Source: UBA2561 sp964577275
GTDB lineage: Bacteria; Bacteroidota; Bacteroidia; Cytophagales; Thermoflexibacteraceae
Assembly: GCA_964577275.1 (NCBI GenBank)
Contig: CAZNYR010000004.1
Span: 1 to 64,000 of the forward strand
Length of the DNA stretch: 64,000 nt
Direction of reading: 5' to 3'
Under the pieces are notes generated by a model that saw only the letters and a list, made by a program, of their open reading frames with translations, did not search any database and was not told where the DNA came from. Shown here one piece after another: positions 37,712 to 46,702 of the stretch; within the stretch, counting starts at the first letter, position 1; the number at the start of each line of letters is the position of its first letter. The translations under genes were made by a program, and so were the position numbers.

Positions 37712-39112
37712 TTAATTTTTACCATATTTCTGTATCAGTTGTGCGTACCGCCGTTGCGCTACGCCCGTAGTCGCCTCGCCAATTCGGAGTGTTGTTAAGC
37801 CTGAATAATGAGCATCTCGGATGGCATCTTCGATATTATCCCAGCCCCTATCATGCTGAATACCAGAGGCTAAGGCATTTTCGCCTTTAATCGTAATGTG
37901 TAATTTGTGGGCAATACTTCCGACCCAACGTACCAAAGTTTTGGCTTTCGAGCCAGCCTCCTCGCCTCCTTCGTCATCGCTCATTTCCAGACAGGTAAAA
38001 TGCAAAACGACCCGTTTACGCAAATATGGCGGGATAATATTTTCGATAATTTTTCGGTAACCGAATCCATTTTTTTCCGCCTGATTATCGTAAGAAGGGA
38101 TTAATCCAGCGCACATTTCGGCACTTCGGGGCATTTGTGTATCGACAATTCGCCAGTGAATGCCCGGTATTTTGAAACCAATCGGCACATCTGCCCAGTG
38201 ATTTTCCTTAAAAATATCGGCGGTCATTTTGAGCATTTTTCGCCCATGATTTATCAACGATTCGTTGTACCAATCCATAAATTCACGTCCATAAAGCGTC
38301 ATTTTATGAGCATTACTTTTGAAAAAAACATCCGCATCATCCGGAGGATGAACTTGGTCAAAAGAATAGAGTTCGACTCCCCATGCCTTATTTAATGCCT
38401 TGATAGTCCGATACTTATTCTTGATTTGTGTCCTAAAATCCTGAAGGGCAAGCCTCGAATAACACTGCAATCGCCCACGATTCGGATAATTTCCGTTATC
38501 GTGATAATTATATGACGGATAGCGCAATTCGCCCGCCGCCCCAAAACTGACATTCAGCTCTTCCATCAAATGGGTTTTGGAAGCATATTTTTGTTTGAAA
38601 TTTTCCAAAAAACGAGCATAAATCGGCAAGACAAATTTATCTGCCCAAAGTGCAATAATTTCGTGATTAGAAGTCCCTTCTTCACTGACATATTTAAGGT
38701 CTTCGGCAGATTCGATTTCGGGATTCTCAGCCACTAATTTTCGCCAAATCCATTCGGGCAGAGGCTGTCGGTGTTCATCCCCCACGTTGGGTCCGCACAT
38801 ATGAAATGACATAATCGGCATCCATTTTAACCCTGTTTGTTCTATTTTTTGTAGAATTTTGTCATAATACGTCCAATTATAAACCCCATCTGTCGCCTCG
38901 ACCAATCCCCACCATACGTCCGTACTGACGGCAGTAATGCCCATTTCTTTCGCAATTTGTAATTGATTTTCAAACGTTTTCCATTCATTTTCTTCAACAA
39001 AAAGCGGTGCCATTACATTGCCCGTAAAAGGCGTTTTTTGTCCCAAAGAACCAAATGTGGTGAGCAAAAAAGTATAAACCGTGTCGTATATTTTCTGGAT
39101 AATTGGTGTCAT
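37712..39112 (-). CDS. beta-amylase (GH14)
   Basis: 466 residues from the ATG at 39112 (the frame opens at a TTG, 39121). GH14 enzymes release maltose from the non-reducing ends of starch or glycogen. Both catalytic glutamates are visible: Glu195 in GAAGELRYPSYN and Glu376 in HFTCLEMSDDE. WWGLVE, MSFHMCGPNVGD and the N-terminal PLFVEENEW also fit. There is no clear signal peptide, so it may act on internal glycogen. GH14 is uncommon in bacteria and rare in this phylum as far as I know; base use does not look foreign. Confidence 0.92.
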   Translation of the reverse strand: MTPIIQKIYDTVYTFLLTTFGSLGQKTPFTGNVMAPLFVEENEWKTFENQLQIAKEMGITAVSTDVWWGLVEATDGVYNWTYYDKILQKIEQTGLKWMPIMSFHMCGPNVGDEHRQPLPEWIWRKLVAENPEIESAEDLKYVSEEGTSNHEIIALWADKFVLPIYARFLENFKQKYASKTHLMEELNVSFGAAGELRYPSYNYHDNGNYPNRGRLQCYSRLALQDFRTQIKNKYRTIKALNKAWGVELYSFDQVHPPDDADVFFKSNAHKMTLYGREFMDWYNESLINHGRKMLKMTADIFKENHWADVPIGFKIPGIHWRIVDTQMPRSAEMCAGLIPSYDNQAEKNGFGYRKIIENIIPPYLRKRVVLHFTCLEMSDDEGGEEAGSKAKTLVRWVGSIAHKLHITIKGENALASGIQHDRGWDNIEDAIRDAHYSGLTTLRIGEATTGVAQRRYAQLIQKYGKN

Positions 39113-39472
39113 AAATTTCAAATGAATTTAAAATAGATTTTGTGTTAATTGTTCCTAAAATCTTAATATAATATTCTGATAATCAATACTATAAAAAATA
39201 TCGAAATGCTTTCAAACGATGAAATACGGATGGTATAACTTCAAAAACCAAATACGAAATTACGATACATTCTACTGAAAAACAATCCACTACAAGACAT
39301 TTTTCAGCCTCTACAAAAAGTCATAAAGCATTTAACTTTGATTTAAAAAACTGATTTTCAAATAATTACATTTTGTTTATGTGTATTATTTATTTTGATG
39401 TACTGATTGATTTCCTGCAAATTGTAAAGGATTACGTTATATTTGGCTGTATTTTTCCAAAAAAATAATGTC
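39113..39472. other. 360-bp spacer between divergent genes
   Basis: AT-rich DNA with one TGATAATCA copy at 39177-39185. No gene or clear promoter was found. Confidence 0.55.
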
Positions 39473-40228
39473 ATGTCCTCAAAAACCATAGGAATTATCC
39501 CCGCACGTTATGCCTCAACCCGTTTTCCTGCCAAAGCACTGGCGGATATTGCAGGCAAACCCATGATTCGGCGGGTGTATGAACAAGCCTTAAAAACCCA
39601 AAATTTGGATGCCGTTTATGTGGCAACTGACCACCCAAAAATCATGCAAACCGTTCAGGATTTCGGGGGGAAAGCCATTTTGACCTCGCCCCAAACCCCC
39701 ACAGGAACGGCGCGCTGTGCGGAAGCAGTGGCACAAATTTCGGAAAAATTCGATTTCGTAATTAATATTCAAGGTGATGAACCGTTTATTCATCCCGAAC
39801 AGATTGGTTTGATACAAAAAAGTCTGGAACATACTGATTGTCAAATTGCTACGCTGGCAATTCCTATTCGGGATGCTGCCACGTTATTTAATCCCAATGT
39901 GGTCAAAGTGGTATTTGGAACAACTCAAAAGGCATTATATTTTAGTCGGCATCCCATTCCATTTGTGCGTGAAGTTCCTGAAAATGAATGGCTTATGAAT
40001 CATCACTATTTCAAACATATCGGAATTTATGGTTTTCGTTCGGCGGTTTTGGCGCAAATCGTCAAATTGCCTCATTCCAAACTCGAAAAAGCCGAATCGT
40101 TGGAACAACTTGGTTGGCTGGAAAATGGCTATACGATTTCCGTAGCAAAAACTTCGCACGAAAGTCATGGCGTTGATACGCCCGAAGATTTGGCTAATAT
40201 CCTGAAAATCAATACGATAAATTTTTAA
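39473..40228 (+). CDS. kdsB: 3-deoxy-manno-octulosonate cytidylyltransferase
   Basis: 251 residues from the ATG at 39473 (the frame opens at a TTG, 39443). It activates KDO as CMP-KDO for lipopolysaccharide. The N-terminal nucleotide site reads IIPARYASTRFPAKAL. VINIQGDEPFIHPEQI and KHIGIYGFR are family landmarks, and the C-terminus carries GVDTPEDL. It implies a KDO-containing outer membrane. Confidence 0.96.
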   Translation: MSSKTIGIIPARYASTRFPAKALADIAGKPMIRRVYEQALKTQNLDAVYVATDHPKIMQTVQDFGGKAILTSPQTPTGTARCAEAVAQISEKFDFVINIQGDEPFIHPEQIGLIQKSLEHTDCQIATLAIPIRDAATLFNPNVVKVVFGTTQKALYFSRHPIPFVREVPENEWLMNHHYFKHIGIYGFRSAVLAQIVKLPHSKLEKAESLEQLGWLENGYTISVAKTSHESHGVDTPEDLANILKINTINF

Positions 40229-40237
40229 AATGCCAAT

Positions 40238-40933
40238 TTATGCCGATAAATTCGTCATTTTTTTCAGTCGAGGAATATCGGTCAAAATAATATTGCGCTG
40301 CTGAATTTCGATTAAATGCTCCTCCCGAAATTCCTTGAGCAACCGCCCTAAACTTTCGCGCGCCGTGCCAATCATGTTTGCCAAATCCTCACGAGGCAGC
40401 CGTATTTGGGTTTGCTCTTGATTGAGTTCCCGATAACGCCGTTCCAAAATCAATAAAAATAGTGCCAGACGCTCACGTAACGACCTGTGCGCCAATATCG
40501 TGATGATATTTACCAACACCCCAAATTCATGCGCCATATTTTGAATCAATAAAGTCCGAAGGGATGGAATCTGCGCTAATAATTTTTGAAAATTTGATTT
40601 TCGGATAAATAACATTTCGCACTCTTCGAGTGCTTCGCACGAATCTTCGTAACATTCATCACATAAAAGCGGATGATAGCCCAATAAATCGCCAGATTTA
40701 TAAATATAAAAAATCTGTTCTTTGCCATCCGCCCCTACTTTAAAAATTTTTGCTCTGCCTTTGGTCAGGAAAAATATGCCTGTCGGAATGCCATCTTCAT
40801 AAAAAATTAATTTCTTCTTTTTGAATATAAGTCGCTCAAAATGAGAGGATACCAGATTTTGTGCTTCACTATTCAAAGACGTAAATATTTTATCACTTTG
40901 GAAATCAAATTTATTCAGGTCAAGGGACATCAT
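40238..40933 (-). CDS. Crp/Fnr-family regulator
   Basis: 231 residues from the ATG at 40933 (a second Met follows; a longer frame opens at a TTG, 40990). The cyclic-nucleotide-like beta-barrel covers about 25-120 (KLIFYEDGIPTGIFFLTKGRAKIF). A winged HTH with LPREDLANMIGTARESLGRLL lies at about 175-200. Cysteines in CDECYEDSCEALEECEM (about residues 90-105) are interesting, but they are not arranged as in Fnr. A palindrome lies upstream (40970-41008) and could be its own operator. Confidence 0.88.
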   Translation of the reverse strand: MMSLDLNKFDFQSDKIFTSLNSEAQNLVSSHFERLIFKKKKLIFYEDGIPTGIFFLTKGRAKIFKVGADGKEQIFYIYKSGDLLGYHPLLCDECYEDSCEALEECEMLFIRKSNFQKLLAQIPSLRTLLIQNMAHEFGVLVNIITILAHRSLRERLALFLLILERRYRELNQEQTQIRLPREDLANMIGTARESLGRLLKEFREEHLIEIQQRNIILTDIPRLKKMTNLSA

Positions 40934-40969
40934 GTTTTTGACATAAAGATAAAACAAAAATGTAATTAT

Positions 40970-41008
40970 AATCACATAAAAATATAACAAATATCTTTTT
41001 ATGTGATT
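40970..41008. promoter_or_regulatory. inverted repeat upstream of the Crp/Fnr gene
   Basis: Perfect 13-base arms AATCACATAAAAA and TTTTTATGTGATT are separated by 13 bases. The inner order TCACA..TGTGA is the reverse of a classical Crp site. It lies between the regulator and the divergent small gene, as an autoregulatory operator would. Confidence 0.55.
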
Positions 41009-41034
41009 TTTATTTTCTTGACTTTTGTATTATT

Positions 41035-41388
41035 ATGTTTAGACGAAGTAAAATCATATTACCTTTTGTCGCTTTTATCTTGCTTTTATTTTTTACAAGC
41101 ATGGAAGCGCATCTGTTTTTGGCTCAACTGGAAGACCTCGAAGAAGTCCAACAGGAAGAGCGAGAAACCGAAAAGGAAATTGATGAGCTTCGAGAATGGA
41201 AAAAAGACGAATCTAAGTGGACAAGCAATGGCGATAATGATTTCGACTTTGATTGTCCCGATTATTATACATTTTTTTATGGACTTTGTCAAGATAATTG
41301 GGTAGCGACCAAGCCAAGTTGTCAGGCGTTTGATAAGGCTCATTCCTCGCTTTACCTCCTTTACTGTGCTCTAAAGTTAGATTGCTAA
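41035..41388 (+). CDS. hypothetical small anchored protein with four cysteines
   Basis: 117 residues, not recognised. An N-terminal hydrophobic segment (ILPFVAFILLLFFTS) is followed by a Glu/Lys-rich coiled-coil stretch (LEDLEEVQQEERETEKEI). The C-terminal half is aromatic and carries four Cys (DCPDYY, LCQDNW, SCQAFD, YCALKLDC). Divergent from the Crp/Fnr gene across the palindrome, so it may be its target. An overlapping frame at 41003-41305 is less protein-like. Confidence 0.5.
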   Translation: MFRRSKIILPFVAFILLLFFTSMEAHLFLAQLEDLEEVQQEERETEKEIDELREWKKDESKWTSNGDNDFDFDCPDYYTFFYGLCQDNWVATKPSCQAFDKAHSSLYLLYCALKLDC

Positions 41389-41700
41389 ACTACCTTTCTG
41401 AATGCTTTTTGTAGGCAACTTTTGACGATTATGCTCGCCGTAGTGTACATTTATTGATTTTATAACAAACTGTATATCAATTTATTACCAAGTTTTTAGC
41501 TCAAAAAAAATGGCTAATACTTGAACGTGCGATTTCGTGTCAGAAAACTGTCCATTTTACATCATTCGGTGCTACGATATTTTTATCAGAAATCATGGTA
41601 TGCTGAATGACTTTCCTGAAAATCATACTTCATAAAGTATTGATAATCAAAATTTTATATCCAATTTATAACATTCACTTTGGTAAAATTTATTTCAAAA
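41389..41700. other. 312-bp spacer before the SulP gene
   Basis: It contains the second copy of the 22-bp intergenic element (41573-41594, 21 of 22 identical to 15973-15994) and TTGATAATCAA (41640-41650). No small gene is supported. Confidence 0.55.
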
Positions 41701-42981
41701 ATGAAAACGATTAAAGCACAATTTCAATATATTCAGCGAGATGCAATCGCAGGTATCGTTACGGGCATTATGGCAGTTCCTTTGACTGTCGGGATTTGTT
41801 TGATGTCCGAATATCCAATTCAAACAGGTTTAGTAACCGTATTTTTTGCCTGTATTATCGGTTTTGTCGCGTATTTATTTAAACCAGGTAATTATGTCGG
41901 TGTACCGGGCGTTGCCGCAGGATTAGCACCCGCTTTGGCGTTGGGCGTACATACGTTTGGCATGGAAAATATGCCATTTTTGATATTTTTGACCGCTACG
42001 ATGCAGGCTGTCATTTGGAAATACGATTTGGAAAAATACATTTTGAAAACCGTACCGCATTATTTGGTCGAAGGACTTTTGGCGGGTGTAGGCTTAAAAA
42101 TTGCCATGAAATTTCTGCCTTTTACTTATGAAACTACCTCAAATACAGGTGCTTGGCTGACCGAAGAACGGCTCATCATGCTCGGATTATCGGCAGTTTT
42201 TATGGTGTTATTTGTGTATCTTTATTACAAATACAAAAAGACAAAACCGGGCATTCCGTATTTTGTGATTTTGACATTAGGCATCGCAACTACGTTTTTT
42301 ATCGAAATGCCCATGCTCCATATTGATAGCAGTTCGATGCGCTTTATTTTACCGATTCCGCATCTGGATATCACTACAATTCAGGGACTTAGCACCTTAG
42401 TTTTGATGTTTGGCTATGCGCTGATGTTGGCTTCGATTGATGTGATTGAGCAAGTGATGAGCAACGTAGCGATTGAAAAAATCGACCCACTCAACCGAAA
42501 ATGCGACACCAATAATAGTTTGTATGCCATTTGGATTGCAAATATGGGCGCATCATTTTTTGGTGGCATGACCAATCTGGACGGCTTAGCCAAAGGCACA
42601 ACCAACGCCACGGCGGGCGCAATGACCAAAGTTTCTAATCTGTTTGTGGCGTTAGTTATCGGAATTGTCGTGCTTTTTCCTGCGGTTATGTTGGCGCATT
42701 TACCCAAATATGTATTGGGAATCATCATGATTTATACGGGCTGGAAAATGATTGCGGGCTTGAAAAATATCAGACGACAAGGCAGTTATGCCTTCGGATT
42801 GGCTATTGCTACGGGTTTATTGGTTTTTCAATTAGGCATTTTTGAAGGACTTTTGATTGCCCTGGCTTTTCATGGCGTTGTTCGTTATTTCAAACTGAGA
42901 AAAGAAGGCTGTTCACTTTATGAAATAAAACAACAATTCTTGAATAAATATCGCCAAGAACCCATTTCTGTTAAGCATTAA
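41701..42981 (+). CDS. SulP-family anion transporter without STAS domain
   Basis: 426 residues from the ATG at 41701 (the open frame starts at a TTG, 41680). The SLC26/SulP motif region begins RDAIAGIVTGIMAVPLTVGI and continues with VGVPGVAAGLAPALALG and GGMTNLDGLAKGTTNA. About 12 membrane segments. There is no C-terminal STAS domain, and sequence ends shortly after the last helix. The substrate (sulfate, bicarbonate or another anion) is unknown. Confidence 0.88.
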   Translation: MKTIKAQFQYIQRDAIAGIVTGIMAVPLTVGICLMSEYPIQTGLVTVFFACIIGFVAYLFKPGNYVGVPGVAAGLAPALALGVHTFGMENMPFLIFLTATMQAVIWKYDLEKYILKTVPHYLVEGLLAGVGLKIAMKFLPFTYETTSNTGAWLTEERLIMLGLSAVFMVLFVYLYYKYKKTKPGIPYFVILTLGIATTFFIEMPMLHIDSSSMRFILPIPHLDITTIQGLSTLVLMFGYALMLASIDVIEQVMSNVAIEKIDPLNRKCDTNNSLYAIWIANMGASFFGGMTNLDGLAKGTTNATAGAMTKVSNLFVALVIGIVVLFPAVMLAHLPKYVLGIIMIYTGWKMIAGLKNIRRQGSYAFGLAIATGLLVFQLGIFEGLLIALAFHGVVRYFKLRKEGCSLYEIKQQFLNKYRQEPISVKH

Positions 42982-43012
42982 CATAATATAGTAAAATAAC
43001 ATTTTATGATTA

Positions 43013-43049
43013 AAAAAACCTTCAGGATTAACTTTTTGAAGGTTTTTTT
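43013..43049 (+). terminator. terminator after the SulP gene
   Basis: AAAAACCTTCA pairs with TGAAGGTTTTT across a short AT-rich loop, with further T after it. Confidence 0.75.
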
Positions 43050-43150
43050 GTTTAAACTTATAACTCGCTAAAAATCAGTGGCTTACAATTTTAAAAACTA
43101 CTAATTTTATCGAACAAATCCTTTAAAACCGTCCAAAATAGAACGTACCC

Positions 43151-43324
43151 TTAGACATTCGTCTTGAGTTTTTCGATTTCTTGAAGAATAATTTCTGCCT
43201 CGGCGGTTTTTTGGTCGCTGGCTTTGCGGTCGGTTCGAGAAAGCACAAAGGCTTCGTGCATTAATTTTTCGTAACGTTTTCGCAATTTCTGTTCGGGAGT
43301 TTGCTTCTTAAATAAATTAAACAT
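43151..43324 (-). CDS. Lacal_2735-family small protein
   Basis: 57 residues. Translation gives MFNLFKKQTPEQKLRKRYE at the start, then LMHEAFVLSRTDRKASDQK, and ends EKLKTNV. The pattern MFxLFKK, K-L-x-x-x-Y-x-x-L-M-x-E-A and S-R-T-D-R-K-x-S-D-x-K matches a small Bacteroidota family of unknown function. It is charged and helical. It lies downstream of no gene on its strand and is divergent from crtY (43500). Confidence 0.78.
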   Translation of the reverse strand: MFNLFKKQTPEQKLRKRYEKLMHEAFVLSRTDRKASDQKTAEAEIILQEIEKLKTNV

Positions 43325-43499
43325 AAGCATTTCATTTTTAGATGATTACAGAGCTTTTAACCATAACCTTACCTCAAGACTTTTTGTTTCCTAAACGATT
43401 TTTTTCGTGCTAATTTGACAAACAACTGCCGCATTCTTGGGTTTACATGAATATTTTATCATATTGCCTCAACACTGACCACTCAAAACGAGTACCTAA

Positions 43500-44669
43500 A
43501 TGACCCATTTCGATTATATCATTGCGGGCGGAGGATGTGCAGGATTAAGCCTTGCTTATCACCTGATAAACAGTCCTTTACAAAATAAATCAATCCTCAT
43601 TATTGATAAAGATAAAAAAATTAATAACGACCGTACATGGAGTTTTTGGACGGATAAGTCCACTTTATTTGACCATATCGTATTTCGACAATGGCATAAA
43701 ATTGAAATCGTGGATGATACCCGACATTTTATCCGACCACTCGAACGATTGACCTACAAAATGATTCGGGCAGAGGACTTTTATCAAGAAACTTATCAGC
43801 AACTTTCAAAAAGTTCTCATGTTAAATTTTTATTAGGGTTTATTGAAAAAATACAAACCAATGATAAGTCCGCAAGCCTCACGGTCAATGGACAAACCTA
43901 CACCGCTGATTATATTTTTGATTCTCGTTTTGCGAATAATTCTCTGAATCGACAGCATCCAGATTATCATTTTTTAATGCAACATTTCAAGGGCTGGTTT
44001 ATTCAAAGCCCTACACCATGCTTTGATAATCAGAAAGTTACGATGTTTGATTTCCGTGTAGCCCAAGAAAATGAAGTGCGTTTTGTTTATACGTTGCCCT
44101 TTGACGATTCGACCGCATTAGTCGAATATACGGTCTTCTCGGATAATTTGCTTCCTGCCCAAAAGTACGATTCCGAACTGGAACAGTATATTAGAAAAAT
44201 CCTAAAAATCAAAAATTACGAAATTTTAGAAACCGAAAAAGGAGTGATTCCGATGACCGATTTTAAGTTTCAAAAACAAATCGGGCGAAGGGTCATCAAT
44301 ATTGGCACAAACGGCGGGGCGTGCAAGGCTTCGACAGGCTATGCTTTCCTGCGTATCCAGCGCGAATCCGAAAAAATTGTCCGCTCTTTGATGCGCGATA
44401 ATTCGCCTTTTTATACTCAAAAAATGCGTTTTCGGCATCAAACTTACGACTCATTGTTACTCAATATTATGCAACGAAACGGCGGAAGTATTCACGAAAT
44501 TTTTATGCAACTCTTTGAAAATAACCCCATTGACCGCATTTTATATTTTCTGGATGAACGAAGTTCTCCCATTCAAGATTTCAAAATCATGAACTCCGTC
44601 CCGCCTGCCCCTTTTCTGAAATCTATCCGAAATATTTTTTTGTCTAAACCACTCAAAAAATCTGAATAA
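43500..44669 (+). CDS. crtY: lycopene beta-cyclase
   Basis: 389 residues, FAD/NAD(P)-dependent flavoprotein that closes the beta-ionone rings of carotenoids. The N-terminal dinucleotide motif reads YIIAGGGCAGLSLAYHL. NNDRTWSFWTD is characteristic of the CrtY family. TNGGACKASTGYAF lies at the C-terminal flavin site. No other carotenoid genes (crtB, crtI, crtZ) are adjacent. Confidence 0.93.
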   Translation: MTHFDYIIAGGGCAGLSLAYHLINSPLQNKSILIIDKDKKINNDRTWSFWTDKSTLFDHIVFRQWHKIEIVDDTRHFIRPLERLTYKMIRAEDFYQETYQQLSKSSHVKFLLGFIEKIQTNDKSASLTVNGQTYTADYIFDSRFANNSLNRQHPDYHFLMQHFKGWFIQSPTPCFDNQKVTMFDFRVAQENEVRFVYTLPFDDSTALVEYTVFSDNLLPAQKYDSELEQYIRKILKIKNYEILETEKGVIPMTDFKFQKQIGRRVINIGTNGGACKASTGYAFLRIQRESEKIVRSLMRDNSPFYTQKMRFRHQTYDSLLLNIMQRNGGSIHEIFMQLFENNPIDRILYFLDERSSPIQDFKIMNSVPPAPFLKSIRNIFLSKPLKKSE

Positions 44670-44709
44670 ATTTTAATAAAACCTTGAAAAATCACATCAC
44701 AATAAATTT

Positions 44710-46614
44710 ATGAATAATCTTACAAAAATTACCTTATTTTCAATCGCTATTTTGTTGTTTTATCTCCATAAAAGCGGTGATTTATTGGCACAAAATGAAC
44801 TGGGAAAACGGCGACAAATCGAAAGTGCTTTAGTTTTATTGAAAAATGAAACGTCAATTATTCCCATCAAAAAATTAGATAAAACGAAGATTCAGGTAGT
44901 TAGTATTGGGCTAAAAAGCCATGTTTTTTTTCGGGAAATGTGTGCCAAATATACCGACATTGAGGCAGATTCCTTGCGTACAGATATTTCTGAAAATCAA
45001 ATCAAATCAAAATTTAATCAACTGAAAAACAATGATTTAAATATTATTTCGATTTCAAATACAGATTCTTTAACTCAAGATTTAATTCGATTTATTGAAC
45101 AGCAGATGAGTAAAAAAAATACAATTTTATGTTTTTTTGACCCCGCCGATAAATTGCACTTTTATAAGAATCTGAATCAAACTTCAGGATTAGTCTTGGC
45201 GCATCATGCCGATAAATTAACGCAAGAATTGACTGCTCAGCTTCTGTTTGGGGGCATCGGAGCGATAGGGCGACTACCAACCGATATTCTGCCACATTTC
45301 AGACGAGGCGATGGATTAAAAACAGAAAATAATTTTCGATTAAAATACACAATTCCCGAAGAAGTAGGTTGGAATAGTAAAACCTTACATCAACGTATTG
45401 ATTCGGTCGGAAGACTTGTTTTAACAAAAAAAGTAGCCCCAAATTGTCAGATTTTAGTTGCCAAAAATGGAAAAATTATTTTTCATAAAGCCTATGGATT
45501 TCATACTTACGCCCAAAAACAGCCCATTCGTTTGGATGATTTATATGATATGGCTTCAGTTTCTAAAATCACAACTGCTTTGCCTGCGCTGATGAAATTG
45601 CATGGCGAAAATCAGTTCGATTTAGAGGCAAAACTAAGCGATTATTTGCCCTATTTTGCTGATTCTGACAAAGATACCTTGCGTTTCCGTCCCATGTTAG
45701 CGCATCAGGCACGCCTCACACCTTGGATTCCGTACTGGCAATATGCTTTCCGAAAAGGTGGCTCAAAATTATGGCAACATTACCAAATTGGTGATAAGTT
45801 TCCAAAACGAGCTTTTCGGAATAAAACATTTAAAAATAAACAATCAAATCGTTTTCCTACACAAATTACAAAATCACTTTTTTTGCATAAAAATTATCAA
45901 GAAGAAATTTTTAGATACATCAAAGAGTCAAAATTATTGCCAGAAAAAAAACCAGAAAAAAAATACGTTTATTCGGGTGTCTCATTTTTTTTGTATCCTA
46001 CCATTATCGAAAAAATTACACAGACTAATTATGAGACCTATCTGAATCAAAATTTTTATCATCCTTTGGGCGCAAAAACATTGGTTTACAATCCTTTACG
46101 TTATTTTCCGAAACATCGTATTTTGCCTACCGAATATGATTCTGCCTTTCGCAAGCAACAAATTCACGGCATCGCACATGACGAAGGCGCAGCCGTTATG
46201 GGCGGAGTTTCGGCAAATGCAGGGCTGTTTGGCAATGCGAATGATTTAGCCAAATTGATTCAAATGTATCTCCAAAAAGGTTATTATGGCGGAAAAAGGT
46301 ACATCGCCGAAAAATCACTCGATGAGTTCACAAAGTGTCATTATTGTAACGAAGGAAACCGCCGAGGATTAGGTTTTGATAAGCCGCCTATTACTGAAGC
46401 CGAACGCCAAGACCCCAGTGTTTCGTTGGATGCCAGTGCCGAAAGTTTCGGACATTCAGGCTTTACGGGGACATACGTTTGGGCTGACCCCAAGCATGAA
46501 TTAATTTTTATTTTTCTTTCCAATCGAGTATATCCGACCCGAAATAATCGAAAACTGTATCAACTTAATATTCGCCCTACGATTCATCAAATTTTGTACG
46601 ATATGATGAACTAA
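44710..46614 (+). CDS. serine hydrolase with degenerate GH3-C-like N-terminus
   Basis: 634 residues with a signal-like segment (ITLFSIAILLFYL). Residues ~25-210 resemble the C-terminal domain of GH3 glycosidases (SALVLLKNETSIIPIKKL, LLFGGIGAIGRLP). From ~225 it is a class C beta-lactamase-like serine hydrolase: Ser283-x-x-Lys286 (MASVSK) is the nucleophile, with VYSGVSF near the YxN position. In many Bacteroidota a NagZ-type GH3 domain is fused ahead of this unit; here the catalytic GH3 TIM barrel is missing. Likely a cell-wall or peptide hydrolase. Confidence 0.8.
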   Translation: MNNLTKITLFSIAILLFYLHKSGDLLAQNELGKRRQIESALVLLKNETSIIPIKKLDKTKIQVVSIGLKSHVFFREMCAKYTDIEADSLRTDISENQIKSKFNQLKNNDLNIISISNTDSLTQDLIRFIEQQMSKKNTILCFFDPADKLHFYKNLNQTSGLVLAHHADKLTQELTAQLLFGGIGAIGRLPTDILPHFRRGDGLKTENNFRLKYTIPEEVGWNSKTLHQRIDSVGRLVLTKKVAPNCQILVAKNGKIIFHKAYGFHTYAQKQPIRLDDLYDMASVSKITTALPALMKLHGENQFDLEAKLSDYLPYFADSDKDTLRFRPMLAHQARLTPWIPYWQYAFRKGGSKLWQHYQIGDKFPKRAFRNKTFKNKQSNRFPTQITKSLFLHKNYQEEIFRYIKESKLLPEKKPEKKYVYSGVSFFLYPTIIEKITQTNYETYLNQNFYHPLGAKTLVYNPLRYFPKHRILPTEYDSAFRKQQIHGIAHDEGAAVMGGVSANAGLFGNANDLAKLIQMYLQKGYYGGKRYIAEKSLDEFTKCHYCNEGNRRGLGFDKPPITEAERQDPSVSLDASAESFGHSGFTGTYVWADPKHELIFIFLSNRVYPTRNNRKLYQLNIRPTIHQILYDMMN

Positions 46615-46642
46615 TGAATTGATTTGATTTTAAATTTTCTAC

Positions 46643-46682
46643 AAAAAAAATGCGTCCAAAAAATAATTTGGGCGCATTTTTT
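46643..46682. terminator. bidirectional terminator between the hydrolase and tig
   Basis: AAAATGCGTCCAAA pairs (one G-T) with TTTGGGCGCATTTT. A8 and T6 tracts flank it on both sides. Confidence 0.8.
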
Positions 46683-46702
46683 ATAATTTATTTTAACGAA
46701 AA

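Noticed and set aside
41003..41305. Alternative reading frame overlapping the small gene at 41035
   Set aside because: It lacks a coherent pattern; the 41035 frame has an anchor, a coiled coil and paired cysteines.
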